Source: Sphingomonas cannabina
GTDB taxonomy: Bacteria; Pseudomonadota; Alphaproteobacteria; Sphingomonadales; Sphingomonadaceae
Assembly (NCBI RefSeq): GCF_021391395.1
Contig: NZ_CP090059.1
Location: 744,001-808,000 of the forward strand
DNA length: 64,000 nt
Direction of reading: 5' to 3'
The translations under genes and the position numbers were made by a program. Position 1 is the first letter of the stretch. Every line of letters begins with the position of its first letter. The notes under the pieces are model-generated. The model ran no database searches and was not told where the DNA came from. It worked only from the letters and a program-made list of their open reading frames with translations. This document shows, piece after piece, positions 7,616-17,038 of this stretch.

Positions 7616-9280
7616 TCAGTCGACCTTCGGGAGCGTCTCGAACTGGTGGTACGGCGGCGGGCTCGACAGCGTCCATTCGAGCGTCGTCGCGCCCTCGCCC
7701 CACGGATTGTCCCCCGCCTTGCGGCCGGCGAACAGGCTGATGATCAGGTTGATGAAGAAGATCACCATGCCGACCGCCATGATCGCGTAGCCGATGCTGG
7801 CGATGTGGTTGTAGTAGGCGAAGGCGTCCGGATAGTCCGGATAGCGCCGCGGCATGCCCTGCAGGCCCAGGAAGTGCATCGGGAAGAACAGCACGTTCAC
7901 GCCGATGAAGAACACCCAGAAGTGCAGCTGGCCGAGGAACTCGTTGTACATCCGGCCGGACATCTTCGGGAACCAATAGTAGAAGCCGGCGAACAGGCTG
8001 AACACCGCGCCGAGGCTCAGCACGTAGTGGAAGTGCGCCACCACGTAATAGGTGTCCTGCATGTAATCGTCGACGCCGCCGTTGGCGAGCACGACGCCGG
8101 TCACGCCGCCGACGGTGAACATGAAGATGAAGCCCAGCGCCCACACCATCGGCGTCTTGAAGCGCAGCGATCCGCCCCACATCGTCGCGATCCACGAGAA
8201 GATCTTGATGCCGGTCGGCACCGCGATCACCATCGTCGCGGCGGTGAAGTACATCTTCACGTTCACGCTGAGGCCGGTGGTGAACATGTGGTGCGCCCAC
8301 ACGATGAACCCGACCACGCCGATCGCGACCATGGCGTAGGCCATGCCGAGGTAGCCGAACACCGGCTTGCGGCTGAAGGTGGCGACGATGTGGCTGATCA
8401 TGCCGAAGCCCGGCAGGATCATGATGTACACCTCGGGGTGGCCGAAGAACCAGAACAGGTGCTGGTAGAGGATCGGATTGCCGCCGCCGGCCGGATCGAA
8501 GAAGGTCGTGCCGAAATTGCGGTCGGTGAGCAGCATGGTGATCGCCGCGGCGAGCACCGGCAGCGCGAGCAGCAGCAGGAAGGCGGTGACCAGCACCGAC
8601 CAGGCGAACAGCGGCATCTTGTGCAGCGTCATGCCCGGCGCGCGCATGTTGAAGATGGTGGTGATGAAGTTGATCGCGCCCAGGATCGAGCTCGCGCCGG
8701 CGAGGTGCAGCGACAGGATCGCCATGTCGGTCGACGGCCCCGGCTCGCCATAGGTGGAAAGCGGCGCGTAGAGCGTCCAGCCGTTGCCGGCGCCGCCGAA
8801 GAAGGGCGAGGCGAGCAGCAGCGTGAAGCTCGGGATCAGCAGCCAGAACGAAATGTTGTTCATGCGCGGAAACGCCATGTCCGGCGCGCCGATCATGATC
8901 GGCACGAACCAGTTGCCGAACCCGCCGATCATCGCCGGCATCACCATGAAGAACACCATGATCAGGCCGTGTGCGGTGATCAGCACGTTCCAGAAGTGCA
9001 GCGCCTCGTCGAACGACTGCTCGCCGCCATGGAACAGGCTCGCCCAGGTGCCGAGATACTGGATGCCGGGCTCGGCGAGTTCGGCGCGCATCAGGCCGGA
9101 GATCGCGCCGCCGATGATCCCTGCGACGATCGCGAAGATCAGGTAGAGCGTGCCGATGTCCTTGTGGTTGGTCGACATGAACCAGCGGGCGAAGAAGCCC
9201 GGCTTGTGATCGGCGTCATGATGCGCGTGCGCATCGTGGTGGCCGTGCGCGTCGAGCGCGTCGATGGTGGTGTCGGTCAT
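7616..9280 (-). CDS. ctaD: Cytochrome c oxidase subunit I (aa3-type)
   Basis: Catalytic subunit of the terminal oxidase, with heme a and the heme a3-CuB centre that reduces oxygen and pumps protons. The 554-residue protein has twelve expected membrane helices. Diagnostic stretches are [31 protein letters not shown] (CuB His and the cross-linked Tyr), [10 protein letters not shown] (two CuB His) and [16 protein letters not shown] (heme ligands). An unusual His/Asp-rich cytosolic N-terminus ([14 protein letters not shown], residues 13-26) precedes the first helix. It starts 4 bp after the ctaC stop, so ctaC and ctaD form a tight operon. Confidence 0.98.
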   Translation of the reverse strand: MTDTTIDALDAHGHHDAHAHHDADHKPGFFARWFMSTNHKDIGTLYLIFAIVAGIIGGAISGLMRAELAEPGIQYLGTWASLFHGGEQSFDEALHFWNVLITAHGLIMVFFMVMPAMIGGFGNWFVPIMIGAPDMAFPRMNNISFWLLIPSFTLLLASPFFGGAGNGWTLYAPLSTYGEPGPSTDMAILSLHLAGASSILGAINFITTIFNMRAPGMTLHKMPLFAWSVLVTAFLLLLALPVLAAAITMLLTDRNFGTTFFDPAGGGNPILYQHLFWFFGHPEVYIMILPGFGMISHIVATFSRKPVFGYLGMAYAMVAIGVVGFIVWAHHMFTTGLSVNVKMYFTAATMVIAVPTGIKIFSWIATMWGGSLRFKTPMVWALGFIFMFTVGGVTGVVLANGGVDDYMQDTYYVVAHFHYVLSLGAVFSLFAGFYYWFPKMSGRMYNEFLGQLHFWVFFIGVNVLFFPMHFLGLQGMPRRYPDYPDAFAYYNHIASIGYAIMAVGMVIFFINLIISLFAGRKAGDNPWGEGATTLEWTLSSPPPYHQFETLPKVD

Positions 9281-9284
9281 CGGC

Positions 9285-10394
9285 TCAGTTTCCGGGGTTG
9301 GCCGTCGCGGCCTGATTGGTGGTTTCGGCGGGAGCGGTGGCGTTCACGACCGGCTCACCCGCGGGCGCGGTGGTGGTGTTGCCGGCAGCCGCCTCGGAAC
9401 CGGGCTGCGCCGGCGCCGCTTCGGACGGCTTGGCCGCGCCCGGCATCGCGCCGCCCTTGGCCTTCACCCAGGCGGCGAACTCGGCCGGCGACACCGCTTC
9501 GACCGCGATCGGCATGTATGCGTGGCGCGCGCCGCACAGCTCCGAGCACTGGCCGAAATAGAGGCCCGGCTTCTCGATGGTGAAGCTGGTCTCGTTGATG
9601 CGGCCGGGGACGGCGTCGAGCTTGATCCAGAACGCCGGCACCGCCCAGCTGTGGATCACGTCGGCGGCGGTGGTGATCAGGCGGATCGGCACACCGACCG
9701 GCAGCACGACGCGCTGATCGACCGCGAGCAGGCGCGGGCCGTCGGCGTCGGTGCGGTAGCGTTGGCCGGCGGGAACCTCCGACTGCTCCTTCAGCATGTT
9801 GGAGGTGAGCTGGATGCCGCCGTGGTCCGGATATTCATAGGTCCAGTACCACTGGTTGCCGGTCGCCTTCAGCGTCACCGCGCCCTTCGGCGCCGGCTTG
9901 AACTGCGCGGCGAGCAGGCGGATCGAGGGCACCGCGATCGCGACCAGGATGAGCACCGGGACCAGCGTCCAGATGATCTCGATGAAGGTATTGTGGCTGG
10001 TCTTGGACGGCGTCGGATTGGCGGCCGCGCGATAGCGGAAGATCACCCACAGCAGCAGCGCGAGCACCAGCAGCGAGATTGCCGTGATCAGCGGGAACAG
10101 CACCACATTGTGGAACCACAGCGCTTCCTCGCCGGTCTTGGTGACCTGGTGCTGGATGCCGATCCAGCCGTTGCTCGGCTGCCCGATGTGCTCGGTCGGG
10201 GCGAGCTTGGGCGCGCCGTCCTGCGCGAGGGTCGGATCGGCGGGAGCGGCGGCGTTGGCCGTCGCCGCTTCGGTCGGAGCCGCCGTGGTCGCGACCGCAG
10301 GCGCGGCGGTATTGGCAGGCGCCGCGGCGGCGCCCGCGCCGGCGAGCGCAAGCCCCGCGGCGAGGATCATCGTCTTGAGGGCAAACATGCGCAT
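9285..10394 (-). CDS. ctaC: Cytochrome c oxidase subunit II (CuA)
   Basis: Electron-entry subunit of the oxidase, 369 residues: signal peptide, an Ala/Thr/Pro-rich linker (about residues 24-55), two membrane helices ([20 protein letters not shown] and a second near [17 protein letters not shown]), and a periplasmic cupredoxin domain. The CuA site is visible as VIHSWAVP and [14 protein letters not shown] further low-complexity Ala/Pro/Thr tail of about 60 residues follows the domain, longer than usual. ATGs at 10394 and 10388 are both possible starts. It is first in the ctaC-ctaD operon and divergent from pyrE. Confidence 0.97.
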   Translation of the reverse strand: MRMFALKTMILAAGLALAGAGAAAAPANTAAPAVATTAAPTEAATANAAAPADPTLAQDGAPKLAPTEHIGQPSNGWIGIQHQVTKTGEEALWFHNVVLFPLITAISLLVLALLLWVIFRYRAAANPTPSKTSHNTFIEIIWTLVPVLILVAIAVPSIRLLAAQFKPAPKGAVTLKATGNQWYWTYEYPDHGGIQLTSNMLKEQSEVPAGQRYRTDADGPRLLAVDQRVVLPVGVPIRLITTAADVIHSWAVPAFWIKLDAVPGRINETSFTIEKPGLYFGQCSELCGARHAYMPIAVEAVSPAEFAAWVKAKGGAMPGAAKPSEAAPAQPGSEAAAGNTTTAPAGEPVVNATAPAETTNQAATANPGN

Positions 10395-10469
10395 CGTGGC
10401 GAAACGTCCCTGTTGTTCCGGCGCTTGGATTGGCCGCTTGGTCGCGAGCGAAGGCTCGGTTGCTAGCGG

Positions 10470-10499
10470 CCTATACGCAAGCGATTGGCGCGCCTCAAG
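10470..10499 (-). promoter_or_regulatory. Candidate sigma-70 promoter for ctaC
   Basis: On the minus strand CTTGAG (10499-10494) is followed after 18 nt by TATAGG (10475-10470), close to the alphaproteobacterial housekeeping pattern CTTGAC-N17-CTATAT. The predicted start would be near 10463, leaving a leader of about 70 nt before ctaC. It is the best match in the 165-bp divergent gap with pyrE; I saw no comparably good box facing pyrE. Confidence 0.4.
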
Positions 10500-10559
10500 C
10501 ATCTTGGATCGCCGCGGCCATTGCGATGAAGGCGGCGCGAACCTAGTAGGGGCGCCACG

Positions 10560-11144
10560 ATGACCGACGACGATATCCTCGCCGAATTCCGCGCCGCCGA
10601 CGCGCTGCTGGAAGGGCATTTCATCCTGTCCTCGGGCCTGCGCAGCCCGCGCTACCTGCAATGCGCCCGCGTGCTGATGGATCCGGCGCGCGGCGCGCGG
10701 CTGGCGGAGGAGCTGGTGCGGCGCTTCCCCGCCGAGCTGCGCGACGCGATCGAGGCGGTGGTGTCGCCCGCGATGGGCGGGGTGATCGCCGGGCACGAGG
10801 TCGCCCGCGCGCTCGGCGTGCCGGCGATGTTCGTCGAGCGGCCGACCGGCACCTTCGAGCTGCGCCGCGGCTTCCGGTTGGAGCCCGGCACCAAGGTGCT
10901 GATGATGGAGGACGTCGTCACCACCGGCCTCAGCTCGCGCGAGGCGATGAAGGCGATCGAGGAGGCGGGCGGCAAGGTGATCGCCGCCGCGGCGCTGGTC
11001 GACCGCTCCAACGGCAATGCCGCCTTCGACGTGCCGTTCGTGCCCCTGATTCGGCTGGAAGTGCCGACTTACGATCCCGAAGCGCTGCCGCCCGAGCTGG
11101 CGGCGATTCCCGCGATCAAGCCCGGGAGCCGCGCGGCGGCTTGA
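10560..11144 (+). CDS. pyrE: Orotate phosphoribosyltransferase
   Basis: Catalyses PRPP-dependent conversion of orotate to orotidine 5'-phosphate in de novo pyrimidine synthesis; cytosolic, 194 residues. The PRPP-binding motif is [11 protein letters not shown] (residues 113-123), and the N-terminal [15 protein letters not shown] contains the usual substrate loop. The length is typical for the alphaproteobacterial form. The ATG at 10560 follows a short gap after the ctaC promoter region. The stop overlaps the TTG start of pdxJ (TTGA), indicating translational coupling. Confidence 0.97.
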   Translation: MTDDDILAEFRAADALLEGHFILSSGLRSPRYLQCARVLMDPARGARLAEELVRRFPAELRDAIEAVVSPAMGGVIAGHEVARALGVPAMFVERPTGTFELRRGFRLEPGTKVLMMEDVVTTGLSSREAMKAIEEAGGKVIAAAALVDRSNGNAAFDVPFVPLIRLEVPTYDPEALPPELAAIPAIKPGSRAAA

Positions 11145-11869
11145 CCCGGCAGCTGCGCCTCGGGGTCAATATCGACCATGTCGCGACCGTCCGGAACGCG
11201 CGCGGCTCGGGCTATCCCGATCCGGTGCGCGCGGCGCTGCTCGCGGCCGAGGCGGGAGCGGACGGCATCACCGCACATTTGCGCGAGGACCGGCGCCACA
11301 TCACCGACGACGACATCGCCCGCCTGTCCGCCGAGCTGACGGTCCCGCTCAACCTCGAGATGGCGGCGACCGAGGAGATGCTGGAGATCGCGCTCCGCCA
11401 TCGCCCGCACGCCGCCTGCATCGTCCCCGAGAAGCGCGAGGAACGCACCACCGAAGGCGGTCTCGACGCCGCCGGCCAGCACAATCACCTCGCGCCGATG
11501 GTGCGCGCGCTGGGGCAGGCGAACATCCGCGTCTCGCTGTTCATCGAACCCGACCCGCGCCAGATCGAGGCGGCGATACGTCTCGGCGCACCGGTGGTCG
11601 AGCTCCACACCGGCCGCTTCGCCGAGCTGGCCGGCGATGCGCAGGCGGAGGAGCTGCGCCGACTCGCCGACGCCGCGGCGCTGGCGGCGAAGAACGGCAT
11701 CGAGCCGCATGCGGGCCACGGCCTGACCTTCGACAACGTCGTGGCCGTAGCGGCAATCCCGCAGCTCAGGGAGCTCAACATCGGCCATTTCCTGATCGGC
11801 GAGGCGATCTTCGACGGCCTCGCGCCGGTGGTGAAGCGGATGCGCGAACTGATGGATATGGCGCGGTGA
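11141..11869 (+). CDS. pdxJ: Pyridoxine 5'-phosphate synthase
   Basis: Condenses 1-deoxyxylulose 5-phosphate with 3-amino-2-oxopropyl phosphate to pyridoxine 5'-phosphate in the DXP-dependent vitamin B6 pathway. The 242-residue TIM barrel shows [64 protein letters not shown] and [10 protein letters not shown], all PdxJ signatures. The start is a TTG overlapping the pyrE stop; no in-frame ATG or GTG further upstream fits, because the conserved LRLGVNIDH segment follows within a few residues. Cytosolic. Confidence 0.97.
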   Translation: MTRQLRLGVNIDHVATVRNARGSGYPDPVRAALLAAEAGADGITAHLREDRRHITDDDIARLSAELTVPLNLEMAATEEMLEIALRHRPHAACIVPEKREERTTEGGLDAAGQHNHLAPMVRALGQANIRVSLFIEPDPRQIEAAIRLGAPVVELHTGRFAELAGDAQAEELRRLADAAALAAKNGIEPHAGHGLTFDNVVAVAAIPQLRELNIGHFLIGEAIFDGLAPVVKRMRELMDMAR

Positions 11870-11883
11870 GCCGGCTCCCAGAA

Positions 11884-12022
11884 TCCTCCCCGGCACGGGG
11901 AGGGGGACCGCGCCGCGTAGCGGCGTGGTGGAGGGGGCCCTCCTCCAGCGAATCGTTTGAGGCAGGGCCCCCTCCACTACCGCCTTCGGCGGCGGTCACC
12001 CTCCCCGTGCCGGGGAGGAGCT
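11884..12022. repeat. Palindromic intergenic repeat, copy A
   Basis: About 140 bp with mirrored ends: TCCTCCCCGGCACGGGGAGG on the left and its near-exact inverse on the right, with inner arms GGTGGAGGGGGCCC and GGGCCCCCTCCAC. It belongs to the same family as the elements at 46475-46619 and 49718-49857. It fills the pdxJ-acpS gap. Its last bases (GGGGAGGAG) lie 5 nt before the acpS GTG and serve as that gene's Shine-Dalgarno sequence. Each end can also fold into a small hairpin. Confidence 0.9.
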
Positions 12023-12023
12023 T

Positions 12024-12431
12024 GTGATCATCGGCCTCGGCTCCGACCTGTGCTCGATCGAGCGCATCCAGTCGTCGCTCGACCGGTTCGGCGCGCGATT
12101 CGAGGCCCGCGTGTTCACCGAGGTTGAGCTCGCCAAGGCGAAGCGCCGCCCCTTCACCTACGCCGCGACGCTCGCCAAGCGCTTCGCCGCCAAGGAGGCC
12201 TTCTCCAAGGCGGTCGGCACCGGATTCAAGCGCGGCGTGTTCATGAAGGACATCGGCGTGGTCAACGCGCCCTCGGGCGCGCCGACTCTGGCGCTCACCG
12301 GCGGCGCCAAGGCGAGGCTTGACGCCTTGATCCCGGCGGGCCACCTCGCACACGTGCATTTGACGCTCACCGACGACCATCCCTGGGCCCAGGCCTTCGT
12401 CGTCATCGAGGCTATTCCGGATCATGGCTGA
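12024..12431 (+). CDS. acpS: Holo-[acyl-carrier-protein] synthase
   Basis: Transfers the 4'-phosphopantetheine group of CoA to apo-acyl carrier protein. The 135-residue protein shows both magnesium-site motifs: [12 protein letters not shown] (Asp8) and [15 protein letters not shown] (Glu58). The GTG start at 12024 follows the GGGGAGGAG that ends the upstream palindromic repeat, at optimal spacing. The end overlaps lepB by 8 nt. The pdxJ-acpS-lepB neighbourhood is common in alphaproteobacteria. Confidence 0.97.
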   Translation: MIIGLGSDLCSIERIQSSLDRFGARFEARVFTEVELAKAKRRPFTYAATLAKRFAAKEAFSKAVGTGFKRGVFMKDIGVVNAPSGAPTLALTGGAKARLDALIPAGHLAHVHLTLTDDHPWAQAFVVIEAIPDHG

Positions 12432-13290
12432 CGACCTGGCGCTCGACCGCCCCGACACTGTTCCCGCGGAGGATGATGGCGTGGCGACGTCCAAGCCCAA
12501 GACCGACTGGTGGGCGGAGGCCCGCGGTATCGTCTGGCTGGTGCTGGCGGTGCTCGGCTTCCACAGCCTGATCGCCAAGCCCTTCTACATCCCGTCCGAA
12601 TCGATGATGCCGGGCCTGCTGGTCGGCGACCGGCTGGTGGTGACCAAATATCCCTACGGCTACAGCTATGTCTCGCCGACCTTCCACGTGCTGCCGTTCA
12701 TCCACGGCCGGCTGTTCGGGCGGATGCCCGAGCGCGGCGACGTGGTGATCGTGACGCCGCCGGGTGCCGCCACCGACTATATCAAGCGCGTGATCGGCCT
12801 GCCGGGCGACCGGCTGCAGGTGCGGGGCGGCATCGTCTATTTGAACGGCCGCGCGGTGCCCCGCGTCTATAAGGGCGACCGACTGATCGCGGCCGACGCC
12901 AACACCAAGTGCACCGATACCGAGGTCGCCGGCACCGACGGCAAGACCTATTGTCGCATGCCGATCTACCGCGAGACGCTGCCCAATGGGCGCAGCTACG
13001 ACACCATCGACCGCGGCTATTCCGAAGGCGACAACTACGGCCCGATCACCATTCCCGCGAACCACGTCTTCCTGATGGGCGACAATCGCGACAATTCGGC
13101 CGACAGCCGCTTCCCTGTGAGCGAGCTCGGCCTCGGCGGCCCGGTCCCGTGGGAGAATATCGGCGGGCGCGCCGAGTTCATCACCTTCTCGCTCGACGGC
13201 TCCGCGACCTGGAACCCCCTGACCTGGCCCGCCTCGTTCAGGCCTGGCCGCGCCGGCACCTCGCTCCACCCGCAGCGGACGACCAAGTGA
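12424..13290 (+). CDS. lepB: Signal peptidase I
   Basis: Membrane-anchored S26 serine/lysine peptidase that removes Sec and Tat signal peptides on the periplasmic side. The 288-residue protein has a cytosolic N-terminus, one anchor (about residues 33-51), the nucleophile in [13 protein letters not shown] (Ser60) and the general base in [12 protein letters not shown] (Lys121). The box [14 protein letters not shown] is the conserved C-terminal signature. It overlaps acpS by 8 nt at the start and the next permease gene by a GTGA at the end, so the three are coupled. Confidence 0.97.
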   Translation: MADDLALDRPDTVPAEDDGVATSKPKTDWWAEARGIVWLVLAVLGFHSLIAKPFYIPSESMMPGLLVGDRLVVTKYPYGYSYVSPTFHVLPFIHGRLFGRMPERGDVVIVTPPGAATDYIKRVIGLPGDRLQVRGGIVYLNGRAVPRVYKGDRLIAADANTKCTDTEVAGTDGKTYCRMPIYRETLPNGRSYDTIDRGYSEGDNYGPITIPANHVFLMGDNRDNSADSRFPVSELGLGGPVPWENIGGRAEFITFSLDGSATWNPLTWPASFRPGRAGTSLHPQRTTK

Positions 13291-14375
13291 CCAAGCCGCG
13301 CGATCCCGTCACCGCGCCGGGGCCGAACGACGGGCACGACGCGCGCACCTATGCCGAGCTCAAGAAGGCGAGCATCTGGCTCGGCCTCGCCGCGGCGATG
13401 GCGCTGGTGGTGCTGCTGATCCAGCCGCTGCTGATCATCTTCGGCGGGCTCGTCTTCGCCTCGATGCTCGACGGCGGCGTGCGGCTGCTCGGGCGGGTGC
13501 TGCCGATCCCGCGCGGTTTCCGGCTCGCGATCGTGATGATCGCGGCAGTCGCCTTCGTCGTCACCGTCTTCTATCTGACTGGCGTCCAGATCGCCGAGCA
13601 GGCCGAGCAGCTCCGCACCACGTTGGAGGTGCAGGCGAACCGCGTCGCGAGCTGGCTCGCCGAGCTCGGCGTCATGCCCGCGCGGTCGGACCTCGCCGGG
13701 ATGGCGCAGCAGGCATTGGGATCGGTGGGGCGGCTGACCTCCGCGGTCGGCAGCGCGATCGGCGCGGTCGGCAGCCTGCTGATGATCCTGATCATCGGCC
13801 TGTTCGTGGCGATGGAGCCGCGCATCTACGGCCGCGGCCTCGAGTGGATGATCCCGCTCCACAGCCGCAACGAGTTCGCCATCACGCTCGAGCGCATGTC
13901 GGTGACGATGCGTCGCCTGCTTGCCGGCCGCCTGCTCGGCATGGCGTTCGAGGGGGTGTTCACCTGGATCTGCTTGTGGATCGCCGGCGTGCCGATGGCG
14001 CTGCTGCTCGGCATCATCACGGGCATGCTCGCCTTCATCCCCAACATCGGCGCGATCACCAGCGGCGTGCTGATGGTGGCCGTCGGGTTCAGCGCGGGCG
14101 TCTACACCGGATTCGCGGCGATCTTCATCTACTTCCTCGTCCAGAACATCGACGGCTACATCGTCATCCCGATGATCGCCCGCCGCACGGTCGACCTGCC
14201 GCCGGCGCTCACGCTCTCGGCGCAGATCCTGGCGAGCACCTTGTTCGGCGTGCTCGGCCTCGCGCTCGCCGATCCGATGGTGGCGATGATCAAGGTCGCG
14301 CTGCAGCGCCGCTCCGAGGCCGCGGCTCAGATCGAAGGCGTCGGCGACACCAGCGAATCGAACAGCGCGGCATAG
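13287..14375 (+). CDS. AI-2E family (PerM-type) transporter
   Basis: Polytopic inner-membrane protein of 362 residues in the AI-2E/PerM family. It has N-terminal helices (LAAAMALVVLLIQPLLIIFGGLVFA), a central amphipathic soluble stretch (about residues 110-150) and a C-terminal helix bundle with the family's GMLAFIPNIGAI motif and NIDGYIVIPMIARRTVDLPP. Characterised members export signals or act as Na+/H+ antiporters, so the substrate cannot be named. The GTG start overlaps the lepB stop. The 3' end overlaps the convergent glycosyltransferase gene by 49 bp. Confidence 0.9.
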   Translation: MTKPRDPVTAPGPNDGHDARTYAELKKASIWLGLAAAMALVVLLIQPLLIIFGGLVFASMLDGGVRLLGRVLPIPRGFRLAIVMIAAVAFVVTVFYLTGVQIAEQAEQLRTTLEVQANRVASWLAELGVMPARSDLAGMAQQALGSVGRLTSAVGSAIGAVGSLLMILIIGLFVAMEPRIYGRGLEWMIPLHSRNEFAITLERMSVTMRRLLAGRLLGMAFEGVFTWICLWIAGVPMALLLGIITGMLAFIPNIGAITSGVLMVAVGFSAGVYTGFAAIFIYFLVQNIDGYIVIPMIARRTVDLPPALTLSAQILASTLFGVLGLALADPMVAMIKVALQRRSEAAAQIEGVGDTSESNSAA

Positions 14376-15397
14376 GCCGCAGCGGGATCGCCGTTCTCGC
14401 CAACAGGCGCAGGGCGGCCTCGGCCGGGTGTTAGCCAATGGTCGAGCGCCGCGACCAGCGCGTCGGCGTCGTCGACCGGCACAACGCTGCCTTGATCGGC
14501 GCTGGCGATAATTTCGCGTACGGCGACGCTCGAATCAGTGCTGACCACCGGCGTCCCCACCGCCAACGCCTCGCGTAGCACACCGGGCACGCCCTCGAAG
14601 TCAGAGGTCAGCACCACCGCCGCCGCGCCGGCGATCGCGGCCGAGGGGTCAGCGACATAGCCGGGCAGGTCCACGCGATCGGAGAGACCGAGCGCTTGCA
14701 CCCGGCTTTCCAATGCCGCGCGCTCGGCGCCCTCGCCGTAGATCACCAGTCGCACCTCGCGATCCGCAATCCGTGTCATCGCCGCGATCGCGCGGTCCCA
14801 GCGCTTCTGCGGCGCGAGCCGGCCGACGCCGAGCAGATAGCGGCCGGCCGGTATCTCGCCCGCGCCGTGCCGCGGCGCCGGATTGGGTATGACGTGCACA
14901 AGCTCCCGCGGCATCCGCATCGCCGCGACCGCTTCATTCGCCATCCCTGGCGTCATCGCCACCAGCGCGTCGACGAAGTGCGGATGCAGCCGCAACCAGG
15001 CGCGATAGCCGCCCGCCACAATCCTCCCCATGTCGCGGCGGACCAGCGCGTTGGAGACCTTGGCGACGATCGGCGGACAGGCGCGGCCGAGCCGCAGCCG
15101 GGTCCATCCGGCAATGCTGGTGTAGTGATTGCCGGGGCAGAACAGGATGTCCGGCGCGGCTTCCTGCGTGATTCGGGGCATCGCCCGGAGCAGCGCCGTG
15201 TAGCGCGAATCGCCCAGCTCGACGCAGGCGGCACCTTCGGGAATCTCCGCCGCGAGCGGCCCTTTGCGCGATCCGATGGCCAGCGTCACCTGTCGGCCCT
15301 GTCCGATCCACGCCTCGGCGAGTCGCAGCGCAACCTTTTCGACCCCACCGCCGTTCAGCGTCTGGATCGGCACGAGGATGTGGCGCGCGATACTCAT
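14327..15397 (-). CDS. Glycosyltransferase, GT4/GT-B fold
   Basis: A 356-residue GT-B glycosyltransferase. The N-terminal domain opens with ILVPIQTLNGGGVEKVALRLAEAW, the usual acceptor-side Gly-rich loop; the C-terminal Rossmann domain has GVGRLAPQKRWDRAIAAM and the nucleotide-sugar EX7E-type segment SDFEGVPGVLREALAVGTPVV. It would transfer a sugar from a nucleotide donor to a lipid or glycan acceptor at the cytosolic membrane face. Donor and acceptor are unknown. It is divergent from the membrane-protein gene at 15565 and overlaps the permease gene tail to tail. Confidence 0.9.
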   Translation of the reverse strand: MSIARHILVPIQTLNGGGVEKVALRLAEAWIGQGRQVTLAIGSRKGPLAAEIPEGAACVELGDSRYTALLRAMPRITQEAAPDILFCPGNHYTSIAGWTRLRLGRACPPIVAKVSNALVRRDMGRIVAGGYRAWLRLHPHFVDALVAMTPGMANEAVAAMRMPRELVHVIPNPAPRHGAGEIPAGRYLLGVGRLAPQKRWDRAIAAMTRIADREVRLVIYGEGAERAALESRVQALGLSDRVDLPGYVADPSAAIAGAAAVVLTSDFEGVPGVLREALAVGTPVVSTDSSVAVREIIASADQGSVVPVDDADALVAALDHWLTPGRGRPAPVGENGDPAAAYAALFDSLVSPTPSI

Positions 15398-15445
15398 CTT
15401 CGGCGTGCCGATAGCAAAGCGGCCGCTCTCCGCCCATGGATCGCT

Positions 15446-15465
15446 TTTGACATATGTTTGTCAAA
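15446..15465. promoter_or_regulatory. 20-bp inverted repeat between divergent genes
   Basis: TTTGACA and TGTCAAA are exact reverse complements around a 6-nt spacer. The site is an AT-rich island in the 167-bp gap between the minus-strand glycosyltransferase and the plus-strand membrane-protein gene. Each arm also contains a -35-like TTGACA, pointing in opposite directions, but no convincing -10 box lies at the right distance. It could be an operator for a dimeric regulator controlling both arms of the sugar cluster. Confidence 0.45.
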
Positions 15466-15564
15466 TTCCTGGGCGATGGGGAGGCGGATCGGGCTGGGGC
15501 CAGGGGCGCTCCCGCCCGGCTAGACCTGGCACCATACGGAATTGCCCCTTTGAATCCTCCCGAT

Positions 15565-16503
15565 ATGAGTGCCTCGACGACAATGCACGCCGACGTGCTG
15601 CCGTCTGCCCCGGCCGCGAATCAGCTCGCCGGGCTCGAGCCGATCGAACGCATCCGGCGGCGCTGGCCGATCGTGCTGGCCGGCCTGCTCACGTTGGCGA
15701 TGGTGGCGGGCCTCGCTCATGAATTGTTCGGCGAGGGGCTGTCGGCGCTGAGCCGCGAGATTCCGCGCTCGCCCGGCTATTACATCGCCTTCGCGCTGCT
15801 CTACATGTCGCCGCCGACCTTCGACTGGCTGATCTTCCGCCGGCTGTGGGGACTTCCGGTCGCCGGCCTTGGTGCGCTGATCAAGAAGCGCGTCGCGAAC
15901 GAGGTGGTGTTCGGCTATTCGGGCGAGGCCTATTTCTACGCCTGGGCGCGCTCGCGGCTGAAGATGGTGACGGCGCCGTTCGGCGCGGTGAAGGACGTGT
16001 CGATCCTCTCCGCCATCGCCGGCAATGCGATCACGCTGGCGATGATGGCGCTGGCGCTGCCGCTCGCCCGGAACCTGTTCTATCCGGAGACCTTCCAGAA
16101 GCTGGTGTGGTCGGCGGTGGTCATCGTCGCGATGTCGCTGCCGTTCATCATCTTCTCGCGCCGGGTGTTCTCGCTGCCGCGCGGGACCTTGTGGTGGGTG
16201 TTCGGCATGCACTGCCTGAGGCTCTGCTTCGGCTCGTTCATGATCGCGCTCGCCTGGCATTTCGCGATGCCGCATGTGTCGCTCGGCATGTGGCTGCTCC
16301 TCGCCGCCGGTCGCCTGCTGGTCTCGCGCCTGCCGTTCGTGCCGAACAAGGACCTGCTGTTCGCCAATTTCGCGATCATCCTGATCGGCCAGGGCGAGCA
16401 GCTGTCGGAGCTCATCGCCTTCACCGCGGCGCTGACCCTGCTCGGGCACGCCCTGTTCATCGCCTTCTTCGGCATCCAGGCGCTCGTGCGGAGGATCGGA
16501 TGA
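15565..16503 (+). CDS. Polytopic membrane protein of unknown function (flippase-like shape)
   Basis: A 312-residue integral membrane protein with about seven to eight hydrophobic segments. Landmarks are YYIAFALLYMSPPTFDWLIFRR, RVANEVVFGYSGEAYFYAWAR, VKDVSILSAIAGN and SRLPFVPNKDLLFANFAI. The layout resembles distant lysyl-PG-synthase-type flippase domains (UPF0104), but I cannot assign it to a named family. The ATG at 15565 gives a compact N-terminus; the frame is open further upstream without good start signals. It overlaps the DUF2141 gene by 4 nt and sits with glycosyltransferases, so a role in moving or making a glycolipid is plausible. Confidence 0.8.
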   Translation: MSASTTMHADVLPSAPAANQLAGLEPIERIRRRWPIVLAGLLTLAMVAGLAHELFGEGLSALSREIPRSPGYYIAFALLYMSPPTFDWLIFRRLWGLPVAGLGALIKKRVANEVVFGYSGEAYFYAWARSRLKMVTAPFGAVKDVSILSAIAGNAITLAMMALALPLARNLFYPETFQKLVWSAVVIVAMSLPFIIFSRRVFSLPRGTLWWVFGMHCLRLCFGSFMIALAWHFAMPHVSLGMWLLLAAGRLLVSRLPFVPNKDLLFANFAIILIGQGEQLSELIAFTAALTLLGHALFIAFFGIQALVRRIG

Positions 16504-17027
16504 CGCGCGTGGCCGCGGCCGGTCTCGCTCTCGTCATGATCGCTCCCGCCTCGGCGCAGACCGGGCCGATCGGCAGCGATGCCGATGCCTGCGCCTCCGG
16601 GCGGGGGCCGGCGATCCGAGCCAATGTGGTGGGGCTCAAGGACCGCACCGGCCGGCTCAAGCTGGAGCTCTACCCGGCGACGGAAGAGGATTTCCTCAAG
16701 GACGATCGCGACCTGATCAAGGAAGGCAAGGTCTTCCGCCGCGTCTGGGCGGCGACACCGTCCGGCAACGGCCCGGTGACGATGTGCATCCGCGTGCCGG
16801 CACCCGGCCGCTACGCGCTGCTGTTCACCCATGACCGCGACGGCCGGAACAAGTTCAACTTCTGGCGCGACGGCGCGGGTTTCCCCAGCAATCAGAAGCT
16901 CGGCCGCAGCCGCCCCAAGCTCGACCAGGCACTGATCATGGTCGGCCGGGGAGTGGCGACCACGACGATCCAGGTGCAATATCTGCGCGGCCTGTCGGGC
17001 TTCGGCCCGTACAAGCCCGACGATTGA
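16500..17027 (+). CDS. Exported DUF2141 protein
   Basis: A 175-residue protein with a signal peptide (MTRVAAAGLALVMIAPASAQ) and one DUF2141 domain: ANVVGLKDRTGRLKLELYPA, RVPAPGRYALLFTHDRDGRNKFNFWRDG and FSNNPK-like GFPSNQKLGRSRP. DUF2141 proteins are small beta-sandwich periplasmic proteins with no assigned activity. The ATG overlaps the stop of the membrane-protein gene, and the next glycosyltransferase follows within 11 bp, so it is part of the same operon. Confidence 0.88.
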   Translation: MTRVAAAGLALVMIAPASAQTGPIGSDADACASGRGPAIRANVVGLKDRTGRLKLELYPATEEDFLKDDRDLIKEGKVFRRVWAATPSGNGPVTMCIRVPAPGRYALLFTHDRDGRNKFNFWRDGAGFPSNQKLGRSRPKLDQALIMVGRGVATTTIQVQYLRGLSGFGPYKPDD

Positions 17028-17038
17028 GGCGAACCGCG

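Noticed and set aside
11884..12022. CRISPR-like array formed by repeated GGGGAGG blocks
   Set aside because: The blocks are arms of one palindrome, not direct repeats with spacers.
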